Positions 1-7,133 of a stretch of DNA of 26,961 nt are shown piece by piece. The translations under genes and the position numbers were made by a program. Source of the DNA: CAWDMN01 sp963803155. Its GTDB lineage: Bacteria > Acidobacteriota > Terriglobia > Versatilivoradales > Versatilivoraceae. The stretch covers positions 1 to 26,961 of the forward strand of contig CAWDMN010000083.1 of assembly GCA_963803155.1 (NCBI GenBank). The letters are read 5' to 3'. The notes beneath the pieces are model-generated. The model saw nothing but the letters and a program-made list of their open reading frames with translations. It made no database searches and had not been told where the DNA came from. Position 1 is the first letter of the stretch, and the number at the start of each line of letters is the position of its first letter.

Positions 1-2
1 TT

Positions 3-920
3 AGTTGTCTGTTCCTTTTCTTAATTCTCTGGTCTTGTTCCAGTTCCATCTCTTTTAATCATGTCCTCTGGATTGAAGGCGCCGCGGCAGCAGAGTTGGG
101 GAATGACGCCAAACTCGAGGTTACCCTCGATCAAGCGGATGCCTGCAGCCAACTCTATTACAAAGAATTCCGCCAATTCATCGCACGAGAGAAACAAATA
201 CAAAAGAGGTATGACCGGAAGGGTGCTCTAGTGCAACAACGCGAGATCATCTCTGACTATTATGTGATCAGTCTGCCCAGCCACCCGGAAGAAGCCCTTG
301 AATTCCGGGATACAATTTCAGTGGATGGCAAGGAACTGCCTCGGGATCCTCGCAGGTTAAAGCAGCTTTTTGATAGCCACACTACTGATTTGGAAAGTGA
401 AATTCAACGTATTAACAAGGAAAGCACTCGATACTACCTCGCCAACCAAGGGCTTGGTGATTTGGCCGGCACTTGGTACCAGTACGCGAGTCCAGAGCAC
501 CGGGGGGCCATTGCCTGCCAACTCCTGCCGGGGCAAGCATCCAATGGAGAATCGAATTCAGTCGTGGAGTTTCAGGAAGCACCATCCAAGACGCTGATCC
601 ATTTTAAAGATCTCATGGGAAGAAGAACGCCAATTCCGGCGATGGGAAAATATTATTTAGCCGATCCGGGGGGGCGCCTGGTGAAGGTGGATATCACAAT
701 CAGCTGGGGAGGGAAACATCCTTACCCGTTAGGAAGATGGATTAAGGAGTTCGAGCCGGGACCGGAGGGAGTTATGGTGCCCGCCCACTTCAGCACCGTT
801 TTGTATCAAGGCCACCAGGGGAAACACTTTCTGGAGACTGAATCCTCTTACAGCAATTTTCGGCGGTTTGCAGCAGAGGTGAAACTCATGCCAGCGGAAC
901 CGCTCGAAGGGCAGAAATAA
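3..920 (+). CDS. Exported protein of unknown function, 5' end outside window
   Basis: The reading frame is open from the window edge to TAA at 918-920, so the true start lies upstream. A TTG at 96 is the first formal start, but the in-frame codons before it encode a hydrophobic run (CLFLFLILW) followed by a small-residue stretch, which looks like an export signal. The mature part has a charged, possibly helical N-terminal half (KEFRQFIAREKQIQKRY). The C-terminal half is beta-rich and includes GRWIKEFEPG, VPAHFS and SSYSNFRRFAAEV. The pattern 'YSNFRRF' near the end, preceded by a 'GKYYLADPGGRLVKVDI' strand, is familiar to me from uncharacterised exported proteins of Acidobacteria with a lipoprotein-carrier-like fold; that link is from memory. 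No catalytic motif is visible. Confidence 0.75.
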   Translation, partial: SCLFLFLILWSCSSSISFNHVLWIEGAAAAELGNDAKLEVTLDQADACSQLYYKEFRQFIAREKQIQKRYDRKGALVQQREIISDYYVISLPSHPEEALEFRDTISVDGKELPRDPRRLKQLFDSHTTDLESEIQRINKESTRYYLANQGLGDLAGTWYQYASPEHRGAIACQLLPGQASNGESNSVVEFQEAPSKTLIHFKDLMGRRTPIPAMGKYYLADPGGRLVKVDITISWGGKHPYPLGRWIKEFEPGPEGVMVPAHFSTVLYQGHQGKHFLETESSYSNFRRFAAEVKLMPAEPLEGQK

Positions 921-1171
921 ATCACAGTGGCGATGGGTGGGAAACCAAAATAAAGGCTTCCCCACAAATGCGGTTAACGTGGCTGTTCACTTGCCAGCAC
1001 GCCTTCCGTCGTCAGCTGACTGATCAGGTACAGTGAGCTTTTTGGCACGAGTTTTTCGGGTGGGACGGTACCCTAGCCCATTCCGGAGGTGTTTTAAGCT
1101 ATGCATTCAAACGGCACTTTTAAGAAATCTTAAAGAAAGGCACTCATTTTTTGGTTTTATATTTCTCACGG

Positions 1172-1208
1172 GGCACAAAGTCACTGAAAAATATTTTTTC
1201 TTTGTGCC
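1172..1208. repeat. Stem-loop, 9-bp perfect outer stem
   Basis: GGCACAAAG (1172-1180) pairs with CTTTGTGCC (1200-1208). The loop is itself A- and T-rich and can pair (GAAAAA with TTTTTC). It lies about 250 bp after the first gene. It could be a terminator-like or cruciform structure, but there is no clean U-tract after the outer stem. Confidence 0.55.
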
Positions 1209-1233
1209 AGAATCATTCAATTTCTGTAACTGT

Positions 1234-1269
1234 TCAGGTAGCCAGCATTCAGAATTCAGGAGTCAGAAT
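1234..1269. repeat. Left arm of inverted repeat around the four-helix-bundle remnant
   Basis: The reverse complement of this stretch matches 1369-1407 with a three-base insertion and a few mismatches. The core is CAGAATTCAG followed by AGTCAGAAT. Tracts of alternating TTCAGAATTC type often flank four-helix-bundle genes in several phyla (from memory). Confidence 0.7.
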
Positions 1270-1382
1270 GAAGGCGCCAGTATCGAGATTTGATTACTTT
1301 GTGGCGTGGCAAAAGGCTCACCAGTTTATGCTGCAATCTTTTTGAGGCCTATTCGCAGGCCATTCTGGATTCTGACTACTGA
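1268..1382 (+). pseudogene. Four-helix-bundle (S23/bIVP-type) gene remnant with internal deletion
   Basis: ATG at 1268 begins MKAPVSRFDYFVAWQKAHQF. The 'WQKAHQ' motif is the hallmark start of the small four-helix-bundle proteins (23S rRNA intervening-sequence type, usually about 115-130 residues). The frame stops at 1343-1345 after only 25 codons. In the next frame the DNA continues as EAYSQAILDSDY and stops at 1380-1382, which resembles the usual C-terminal end of the same family (LEAY...AIL...). The remnant therefore looks like the two ends of one gene joined by a deletion of most of the body, with a frameshift at the junction. It is presumably non-functional. Confidence 0.6.
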
Positions 1383-1407
1383 ATTCTGACTTCTGGCTAC
1401 TACCTGA
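1369..1407. repeat. Right arm of inverted repeat around the four-helix-bundle remnant
   Basis: This stretch is the inverted partner of 1234-1269. It overlaps the stop codon of the remnant and contains GAATTCTGAC and TTCTGGCTAC. The two arms enclose about 100 bp. Confidence 0.7.
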
Positions 1408-1576
1408 GTATTTACGAATTGTCATTTGCCATCCTGCCTTATGGGAAAATACTCAAATATCAAGGGCGGGCACTTGGCGCCAAATGTTGGATCAGGATCG
1501 CTGCATTAGGGATCGCGGTTCGGTGTTGGGGGCCGTTCGGTGCTTCAGCCCCCAGACAATAGCTTGACTAAGTTCG

Positions 1577-3058
1577 TTAGTGACGACCGCTGCCACCATG
1601 GGAGCCGCCCCCACCGCTATGACTGCTACTAAATCCACCGCCGCGGGAGCTGCCGCCCGAACGGTTCGAGCCACCGCCGCTAAAAGAACGGCTAGCGTTG
1701 GAACCGCCTCCTCTGTATGATGGGCTGGAGCGATAGCTGGGCATGCTGCGGTTTCCGCTGTAGTTGCCGCCGTAGGATGGGCTCGCGCGGTACCCGCTGC
1801 TGTTGCCATAGGATGGGCTGAAGCGATAGCTGGGCGCGGCGCGGTTCCCGCCGTAATTGCCGCCGTAGGACGGATTCGAGCGATACCCGCTGCTGTTGCC
1901 ATAGGACGGGCTGGAGCGATAGCTGGGCGCGGCGCGGTTTCCGCCGTAGTTGCCGCCGTAAGACGGGTTCGAGCGATATCCGTTGCTATTGCTATAAGAC
2001 GGGCTGGAGCGATAGCTGCGTTGTCCACCTTGGCTGGCGCCCCCCGACGGGCCGAAATGTCTCCAACCGCCGGCTTGAACCCCACTGGATCGGGGTGCCG
2101 AGTTGTACTGTCGCGCTGCATAGGATTGTCCGCCCAATCGCCCGGCACTGTAACCGCCGCGCGCCGATGAAAAACTGCCGTAGCGGTGATTGAGCTCACT
2201 ACTCGCATAGCGGACTCCCATCCGATGGCCGGGATCGTGCGCCCAGGTGGCGCCAAATCGATATCCATGCCCGCCGTAACCGTAATGATCGAAAAAGAAA
2301 CGATTCTGATAGATTGAGCAATGGAACCAGTTCGGTCCCCATCCCCAACCACCCCAACCCAGGCCGCCGAAAAAGCCTCCAAGGTAAATGCCGGGGCCAA
2401 ATCCGAATCCAAAGCCGAAATAGGGGTAATCCCACGCGGGATAATAACCGTAGAGGGGCGGCCCCCAGATGTACTCAGGATTGTAGTAAGGCACGTAGAC
2501 TACCTCGGGGTTGGTTGGTCGAATCTCAATTACCGAGTGATCCCCTTCCCTCTCGGTCGTGACGGTTTCCTGCGAGTTGGATTGCAGCTTGCCAGCCGCC
2601 TGGGCCTGAGCCCGCATCCGCTGCACGGCATTCATGACATCGGCCTGTTGTGAGAGGAATGTGTTGCCCAGATCGGTGGTCCAGCGGATGTCGGCGTTCA
2701 AACGGTTGATCACATCGGGGAAAACCACGAGGGCCTGGATACTGGGATCCCAGTTCTGCTGGCGCGCCGCATCCACCAGTTGGGTGCCCTGTAGATTGCG
2801 ATTTCGCTGCAGCCATTGCCCCGCCTCGGCGAGTTCCAGCGGATAGGTGGCCGCTACCAGCACTTGGCTGAGCAAGGCATCCGGGTAGAGCGCCACGGGC
2901 GCAACCAGGGTGTCCAACTGTTCCGGGGAAAGGCGTGAGTCGGGAGCTTGTGCGGGAGGCGCTGGTTGTTGCGCAAACATAAGGCCGCCAGCCAGAAGTG
3001 AAACACAAACCAGACTAATCGCTTGGCGTATCATCCATTGACCTTTGATAATCTTCAT
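1577..3058 (-). CDS. DUF3300 family exported protein with Gly/Ser/Tyr-rich repeat tail
   Basis: The 493-residue product has a signal peptide (about residues 1-29, ending ...LLAGGLMFAQ). A DUF3300 domain follows (about 43-260, with LSPEQLDTLVAPVALYPDALL and VVYVPYYNPEYIWG). Then comes a Tyr/Gly/Trp-rich linker around residues 195-245 and a low-complexity tail. The tail carries three 31-residue repeats from residue 353 (units begin PSY.NS.GYR) and ends in a Ser/Gly/His run. The ATG at 3058 is supported by AAAGGAGGTG five bases upstream. The function of DUF3300 is unknown; the signal peptide suggests an envelope or secreted protein, and the Gly/Tyr/Asn tail might be adhesive or disordered (inference). 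The tail is biased in composition and produces a long shadow frame on the same strand. Confidence 0.9.
   Translation of the reverse strand: MKIIKGQWMIRQAISLVCVSLLAGGLMFAQQPAPPAQAPDSRLSPEQLDTLVAPVALYPDALLSQVLVAATYPLELAEAGQWLQRNRNLQGTQLVDAARQQNWDPSIQALVVFPDVINRLNADIRWTTDLGNTFLSQQADVMNAVQRMRAQAQAAGKLQSNSQETVTTEREGDHSVIEIRPTNPEVVYVPYYNPEYIWGPPLYGYYPAWDYPYFGFGFGFGPGIYLGGFFGGLGWGGWGWGPNWFHCSIYQNRFFFDHYGYGGHGYRFGATWAHDPGHRMGVRYASSELNHRYGSFSSARGGYSAGRLGGQSYAARQYNSAPRSSGVQAGGWRHFGPSGGASQGGQRSYRSSPSYSNSNGYRSNPSYGGNYGGNRAAPSYRSSPSYGNSSGYRSNPSYGGNYGGNRAAPSYRFSPSYGNSSGYRASPSYGGNYSGNRSMPSYRSSPSYRGGGSNASRSFSGGGSNRSGGSSRGGGFSSSHSGGGGSHGGSGRH
1724..2002 (-). repeat. 93-bp tandem repeat, three units, within the DUF3300 gene
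   Basis: Three in-frame 93-bp units encode residues 353-445. The first two differ only at a few positions; the third, next to the gene's 3' end, is the most diverged (ASP, SGNRSMP). The period is a multiple of three, so changes in copy number would keep the frame and vary tail length. Confidence 0.8.
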
Positions 3059-3074
3059 GATGCACCTCCTTTAG
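3054..3074 (-). promoter_or_regulatory. Strong ribosome binding site of the DUF3300 gene
   Basis: On the minus strand AAAGGAGGTG stands five bases before ATG at 3058. It is nearly a full anti-16S match and fixes the start. A TATGAT hexamer about 8 bases further upstream could be a -10 element, but no good -35 lies at the right distance. Confidence 0.6.
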
Positions 3075-3232
3075 GTATCATATCACGCTTTCCATGGAGC
3101 AAGCTGCGTGCCAAACGACAACCTGCTGACTAGCAATCACTTGACTCGGCGTCAGGGCGGTGCAGATGGTCGAAAACCACCATCGCTGGTGTTTTGTGGC
3201 CAAAAGGTACAAGTGCCTGTCATCAGTAATTA

Positions 3233-3387
3233 GAGTCTATTTATAAAGTCATGTTTTTGATTTGCGAAGAATGACTTTCGCTGTGGGGCGATTCTGCGGA
3301 ACTTGGGTTAGCGCTGACGATTAACAAAACCGCCCTATAAATCGGCCTTCGGATTATTCGTTGAAAAACGACTTCATAAATGAACTC
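3233..3387. mobile_element. MITE-like element, imperfect inverted ends
   Basis: The outer ends at 3233-3260 and 3361-3387 are inverted copies with a few mismatches: GAGTCTATTTATAAAGTC against the complement of the right end, GAGTTCATTTATGAAGTC. AATTA stands next to the left end (3228-3232) and one base outside the right end (3389-3393), consistent with a short target duplication. The 155-bp element has no coding capacity and would need a transposase in trans. Confidence 0.55.
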
Positions 3388-4017
3388 GAATTAAGCATTT
3401 TGCTTCTACCCTTGTGCTGCCGAATTGTTTTGTGGGAGCGGTCTTCGTATGGCCTTGAATCGGGGAACCGATGATGGTATTCAACATGGCGGGTGTTCCT
3501 AGCGGGCTAAAATAAAGATGTGAAAATGGCAAAACCATTGTCCAGCAATGCTGCTGAACCCGTCAATCTTGGAAATGAAAGTGTCATTTGCCATCCTGAG
3601 TTCCGGGAAAAAGCCTAACAACTAAAGATATGCACTCTATTGTGCGGTTGCATACAATATGGCCGGATGGTCGGAATTGGAACCAAATATTCCCGTGGGG
3701 TATTTTCCATGGTTTAGGCAACGATATAGCACTCCCGAAGAGTGAATTCGCTGTTCTGAGGCATGGCCAACCTTTACATGTTCAATTCATGAAGGGGGGC
3801 TTTGCCCACTAATTTGAAAAGAGTGAGGGAAAACTCTGAAATGCTTAAGAACGCACGATGATGTCTAGACTCGGAGAACTGGGAGGGGAGAAAGCGTGGC
3901 GCAGCTTTTACGGATTACCTCAGTAACAGTCTGCATTATCTGGCATAATCAACTCACCGCGATGGACAAATTCGTTCCACCTCGTAAAAGCTCAAAGCCG
4001 TGTTTATATTGAATAAG

Positions 4018-4167
4018 GATTCTGCTGCAAAACCTCGTCGGAAAAAATTGTGAAAAAACTTTTCTCGTTTAGAGGCTCACCATTGCATTTTCTTAAGGTG
4101 GAGATAGATTTTAGATCCGCCTCGAATTGATGAAATTGGCTTCAGATGGGGGTTTTGCAGCAGAATC
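4018..4167. mobile_element. 150-bp MITE with perfect 17-bp inverted ends and 7-bp target duplication
   Basis: GATTCTGCTGCAAAACC at 4018-4034 is repeated exactly in inverse orientation at 4151-4167. The bases immediately outside are GAATAAG on both sides (4011-4017 and 4168-4174), a perfect 7-bp direct repeat that looks like a target-site duplication. The inside has no reading frame of note. This is the standard layout of a non-autonomous DNA transposon. I could not assign the parent IS family from the end sequence. Confidence 0.85.
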
Positions 4168-4287
4168 GAATAAGTAGAACTGACCTCCGTCACCAGACAG
4201 ACCGCCGACCCCGGACACAAAAATTATGGCGAAAGAGAGGATTGCCGTCTCCCTAATCTTATCGGGTTTGGACGCGCGTGCCGGACC

Positions 4288-4584
4288 CTAACCGCCGGCA
4301 ATGGCCCCAAAGATGAGATACGGCTCCGCCCCCGACGCAACCATATCGGGCAGTGGGGTGTCCGGCGGCTCATGGGATAGATCCTGTTCGCAGGCGAAAA
4401 ACCTCAGGAAGGGCCTCCGCTGCTGGGTTACCTGGTCGCGAATCGTCCCGCGCAGCATCGGATAGCAAGCCTCCAGCGCATCGAGGACCGAGCGCTGCGT
4501 GGCCTGGCCTTGGATCTCGAGCCTCACCTCGCTTCCAACACGCGCCAGTATCTGCAAATGGGGAGGAATTATGACTCGGATCAT
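4288..4584 (-). CDS. MoaD/ThiS-family sulfur-carrier-like protein
   Basis: The 98-residue product starts MIRVIIPPHLQILA and ends FGAIAGG. The short beta-grasp-sized length, the VLDALEACYPMLRG segment (the MoaD 'L..L...YP.L...' pattern) and the free C-terminal GG are typical of ubiquitin-like sulfur carriers (MoaD/ThiS). In these proteins the terminal Gly is adenylated and thiocarboxylated. A longer upstream frame exists, but the ATG at 4584 overlaps the stop of the preceding gene as ATGA (4581-4584), the expected arrangement for translational coupling. No E1-like activating enzyme or molybdopterin gene is nearby, so the carrier may serve a partner encoded elsewhere. MoaD-like genes next to BNR-repeat proteins are a recurrent pairing as I remember it. 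Confidence 0.85.
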   Translation of the reverse strand: MIRVIIPPHLQILARVGSEVRLEIQGQATQRSVLDALEACYPMLRGTIRDQVTQQRRPFLRFFACEQDLSHEPPDTPLPDMVASGAEPYLIFGAIAGG

Positions 4585-5696
4585 GGCAATGTTTGAACCT
4601 CGACCGACACCACAGCCGGCAAATCTCGAACAATGGGCGCCCAGCTGTCTCCGGCATCGGCCGACGCATACACCTGCCCGCCGGTGGTGCCAAAATAGAC
4701 GCCGCACGATTCAAGCGAATCGACGGCCATCGCGTCGCGCAACACGTTGACGTAGCAATTGCGTTGCGGCAGGCCTTTCGTGAGCGCCTCCCACTCGTTT
4801 CCACCCGTGCGGCTGCGGTATACGCGAAGTTTTCCATCGGGCGGAAAGTGTTCCGAGTCGCTCTTGATCGGGACGACGTAGATGGTGTCCGGCTCGTGTG
4901 CATGAACGTCGATCACGAACCCGAAGTCGGTCGGCAAGTTTCCGCTCACCTCCTGCCACGATTCGCCGGCGTCGAGGCTGCGCATGACGTCCCAATGCTT
5001 CTGCATGAACAGCACCCCGGGGCGCGACGGGTGCATGGCCATGCGGTGGACACAATGTCCGACCTCGGCATCGGGATCGGGGATGTATTGAGACTTCAGT
5101 CCCCGGTTGATTGGCCGCCATGTTTGGCCGGCATCGTCGGTACGAAAGGCGCCCGCGGCTGAGATCGCGATGTAGATTCGGCTGGGATCGCTTGGGTCCA
5201 AAAGGATCGTGTGCAGGCACATCCCGCCAGCGCCTGGCTGCCAATGAGATGCTGAGCCATGGTTGCGCAGTCCGGAGATTTCCTGCCAAGTCTGCCCGCC
5301 GTCGCTGGAACGGAACAAAGCGGCGTCCTCCACTCCGGCATAGACAGTATCTGGATCGGTCGGTGCTGGTTCGAGATGCCAGACACGTTTGAACTCCCAG
5401 GGGTGGGGCGTACCATCGTACCACTGGTGTGTGCCGGGGACGCCGTCATACACAAACTTGTTCCCCACCGGCTCCCAGTTCTTACCGCCATCGTTGGAAC
5501 GTTGGATCACCTGCCCGAACCAGCCGCTGGACTGTGACGCATATAACCGATTCGGATCGGCGGGGGAGCCCTTCATATGGTAAATCTCCCAACCCCCAAA
5601 GTGGGGGCCGCTCGTGTTCCATCGTTTGCGCTTACCATCCGCTGTCAGGACGAACGCGCCCTTGCGTGTGCCCACCAGTACCCTCACCTTGCTCAT
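4581..5696 (-). CDS. BNR/sialidase-fold repeat protein (exo-alpha-sialidase-like)
   Basis: The 371-residue product is a beta-propeller built of Asp-box repeats (SxDxGxxW). Visible copies are SNDGGKNW, SSDGGQTW, TDDAGQTW, SLDAGESW and SADAGDSW, spread along the whole length. It starts MSKVRVLVGTRKGAFVL with no signal peptide, so it is probably cytoplasmic. ATG at 5696 is preceded by AAAGGAG about six bases away. Many such proteins are labelled exo-alpha-sialidase, but Asp-boxes are structural, and I see no secure sialidase arginine triad or catalytic Tyr/Glu pair, so enzyme activity is not shown. It is the first gene of an operon with the MoaD-like protein, overlapping it by four bases. Confidence 0.88.
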   Translation of the reverse strand: MSKVRVLVGTRKGAFVLTADGKRKRWNTSGPHFGGWEIYHMKGSPADPNRLYASQSSGWFGQVIQRSNDGGKNWEPVGNKFVYDGVPGTHQWYDGTPHPWEFKRVWHLEPAPTDPDTVYAGVEDAALFRSSDGGQTWQEISGLRNHGSASHWQPGAGGMCLHTILLDPSDPSRIYIAISAAGAFRTDDAGQTWRPINRGLKSQYIPDPDAEVGHCVHRMAMHPSRPGVLFMQKHWDVMRSLDAGESWQEVSGNLPTDFGFVIDVHAHEPDTIYVVPIKSDSEHFPPDGKLRVYRSRTGGNEWEALTKGLPQRNCYVNVLRDAMAVDSLESCGVYFGTTGGQVYASADAGDSWAPIVRDLPAVVSVEVQTLP

Positions 5697-5801
5697 CCCT
5701 GTCTCCTTTCTTAGTTTTGCATATCTGCGCGTTCAAGTGATCGGAGTTTTCCAATGAAAACCGTCGCACGTGCTCCACCCCTGCGCGGAAATGGCGTGGC
5801 G

Positions 5802-6404
5802 TTAGTCTTTCGGGAAGTTAGGATCCGACTTCACTTCGAGGATCTGTTTTGTGTGCCGCTCACTGTGCGCGCCAATAAAAAGCAGCCACTCGTAGGCGTC
5901 CAGCGGCTGGCCAAGCGGACTGTCGGCAACATGTTCGCGCAAGTCAGGCGTGGATTCCAAAAACTCGATCGTGGTTGCGGGGCTCTTCAGAAAATGATCG
6001 AGGGTCTCTTCTGGGGTCCAGCGGTTCGTGGGCACCAGCGGCGGCGGCGCTTGCGCTTTGTGGCTTCGGTCTGGAATCATTGCGAGAACCATGGCGTCGA
6101 TTTTTGCCGTGTCGCGATCAGCAGCGCCTTGGGGCGCCTTCATGATCTTATCCGTGACATTCTGAAAAATGTAATCTTCGGCCAGGGCGACATGTTCGAG
6201 CGTTTCCGCCACTGACCAGCGGTCCGGCGCCGGCTTAAACTTCATCTGGGCTTCCGAAAGTCCTTTCGTGGCCTCAACCACGCCGTCGCGAGTTTGCTGG
6301 AGAGACTTCATGCCCAACTCCCGGTCCGCCTGTGCGAGGGCCTGACCGAATGCCACGATGCCCAAAAGCAGCACCGCGCTTATAAGAAGAGAAAATTTCT
6401 TCAT
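5802..6404 (-). CDS. DinB-superfamily protein with signal peptide
   Basis: The 200-residue product begins MKKFSLLISAVLLLGIVAFG with a signal peptide ending near ALA (about residue 24). The rest is a DinB-type four-helix bundle. 'RWSVAETLEHVALAED' carries the first metal-ligand His, and 'GAHSERHTKQI' carries the C-terminal His pair; both are classic positions of DinB/YfiT-like metal-binding proteins. The start at 6404 is chosen over a longer frame because AGGAGG lies seven bases upstream and a clean signal peptide follows. DinB-like proteins include thiol-dependent S-transferases, but the substrate here is unknown. An exported DinB protein is common in Acidobacteria. The gene stands alone, about 100 bp downstream of the BNR gene's start region on the same strand. 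Confidence 0.85.
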   Translation of the reverse strand: MKKFSLLISAVLLLGIVAFGQALAQADRELGMKSLQQTRDGVVEATKGLSEAQMKFKPAPDRWSVAETLEHVALAEDYIFQNVTDKIMKAPQGAADRDTAKIDAMVLAMIPDRSHKAQAPPPLVPTNRWTPEETLDHFLKSPATTIEFLESTPDLREHVADSPLGQPLDAYEWLLFIGAHSERHTKQILEVKSDPNFPKD

Positions 6405-7133
6405 AACGTTTCCTCCTGTGGTTGAATCGATAACCAGCAGATTTGTGAGATTAGCCGAGGTAATGACCCCCATGCTTCGAACTTCTGAAGGCGATCCGCC
6501 AGGATGCCGCAGGCAACCCCTTTGCCTGATTCCTGGGAGTCCTTAAATGCTTGGAACCCGCGGATCATCAGATCGCGGATAATCAGCCACGGCCAGTGAG
6601 ATATTCAACGGGCAGCTGGACCGGCGTTTTGAATGGGGTCTCCGAAGCATCAATGAAATATTAACGCTTAACCTGCACTATGCAAGTCACAGTGAAATAG
6701 GGGGCGTGTCCACAAAAGTTCAAATCCCATGGATTCAAAAAGGTGGGGAGCATTGAGCCTCAATGAAATCTTCCTTAATCTTTGGACTTGTCGTTGGATC
6801 CCCAGCGGCGGCTTATACGACTGTTTTAGCTCGCCTCCAAAGAGAATGGATTCACAGGTAATCTTCCATATTTGGAACCGCTCGGCAGGGATATTCAGAG
6901 GAGCTACGCATGCCAGCACATCTGACACAGCAAGAATATGAAAATGGGATGCTGGAGGCGGCCTGCCCTCATGCCGTCTCAGCAAGCTTGGCAAACTCAG
7001 GCGGGGTGGGGGCACCCCGCCTCCATCCGGGCTATTTTCTAAAGTGGGATAACGGCAATGAGATTAGGGTAATAAGGGATTAGGTCCTGAGTAAGGGTTC
7101 GACAGGCACTCATCGCCCTTTTGACGGGATACT
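6405..7133. other. Gene-free stretch between DinB and radical SAM genes
   Basis: The frames here have no ribosome binding site and no family resemblance. The only structure noted is a GC-rich hairpin at 6999-7022. Confidence 0.6.
6999..7022. terminator. GC-rich hairpin downstream of the radical SAM gene
   Basis: AGGCGGGGTG (6999-7008) pairs perfectly with CACCCCGCCT (7013-7022) around a GGGG loop. It lies about 110 bp past the stop of the radical SAM gene on the minus strand. No run of U follows on either strand, so a role as an intrinsic terminator is uncertain; it may be a plain repeat palindrome. Confidence 0.35.

Larger units (their letters stand above)
921..1490. other. Gene-free stretch with hairpin and gene remnant
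   Basis: There is no convincing intact gene between the first gene and the DUF3300 gene. The stretch holds an AT-rich hairpin (1172-1208), a four-helix-bundle gene remnant (1268-1382) between inverted repeats, and a 16-base motif at 1421-1436 that recurs at 3583-3598. The short frames here have no ribosome binding site or family resemblance, apart from the remnant. Confidence 0.7.
3059..4287. other. 1.2-kb gene-free stretch with two MITE-like elements
   Basis: No reading frame here has a ribosome binding site together with a recognisable protein; a 60-codon frame at 3630-3812 looks like chance. Two compact inverted-repeat elements are visible (3233-3387 and 4018-4167), plus a second copy of the 16-base motif from 1421-1436 at 3583-3598, and a small hairpin near 3172-3195. 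Confidence 0.7.

Noticed and set aside
1492..2412. Long 306-codon frame overlapping the DUF3300 gene on the same strand
   Set aside because: It is an Ala/Thr/Pro-rich frame created by the 93-bp repeats and high GC of the real gene, which has a signal peptide, a ribosome binding site and a known domain.
4711..5424. 237-codon and other frames within the BNR gene
   Set aside because: They are shadow frames of the BNR protein with Arg-rich composition and no signature.
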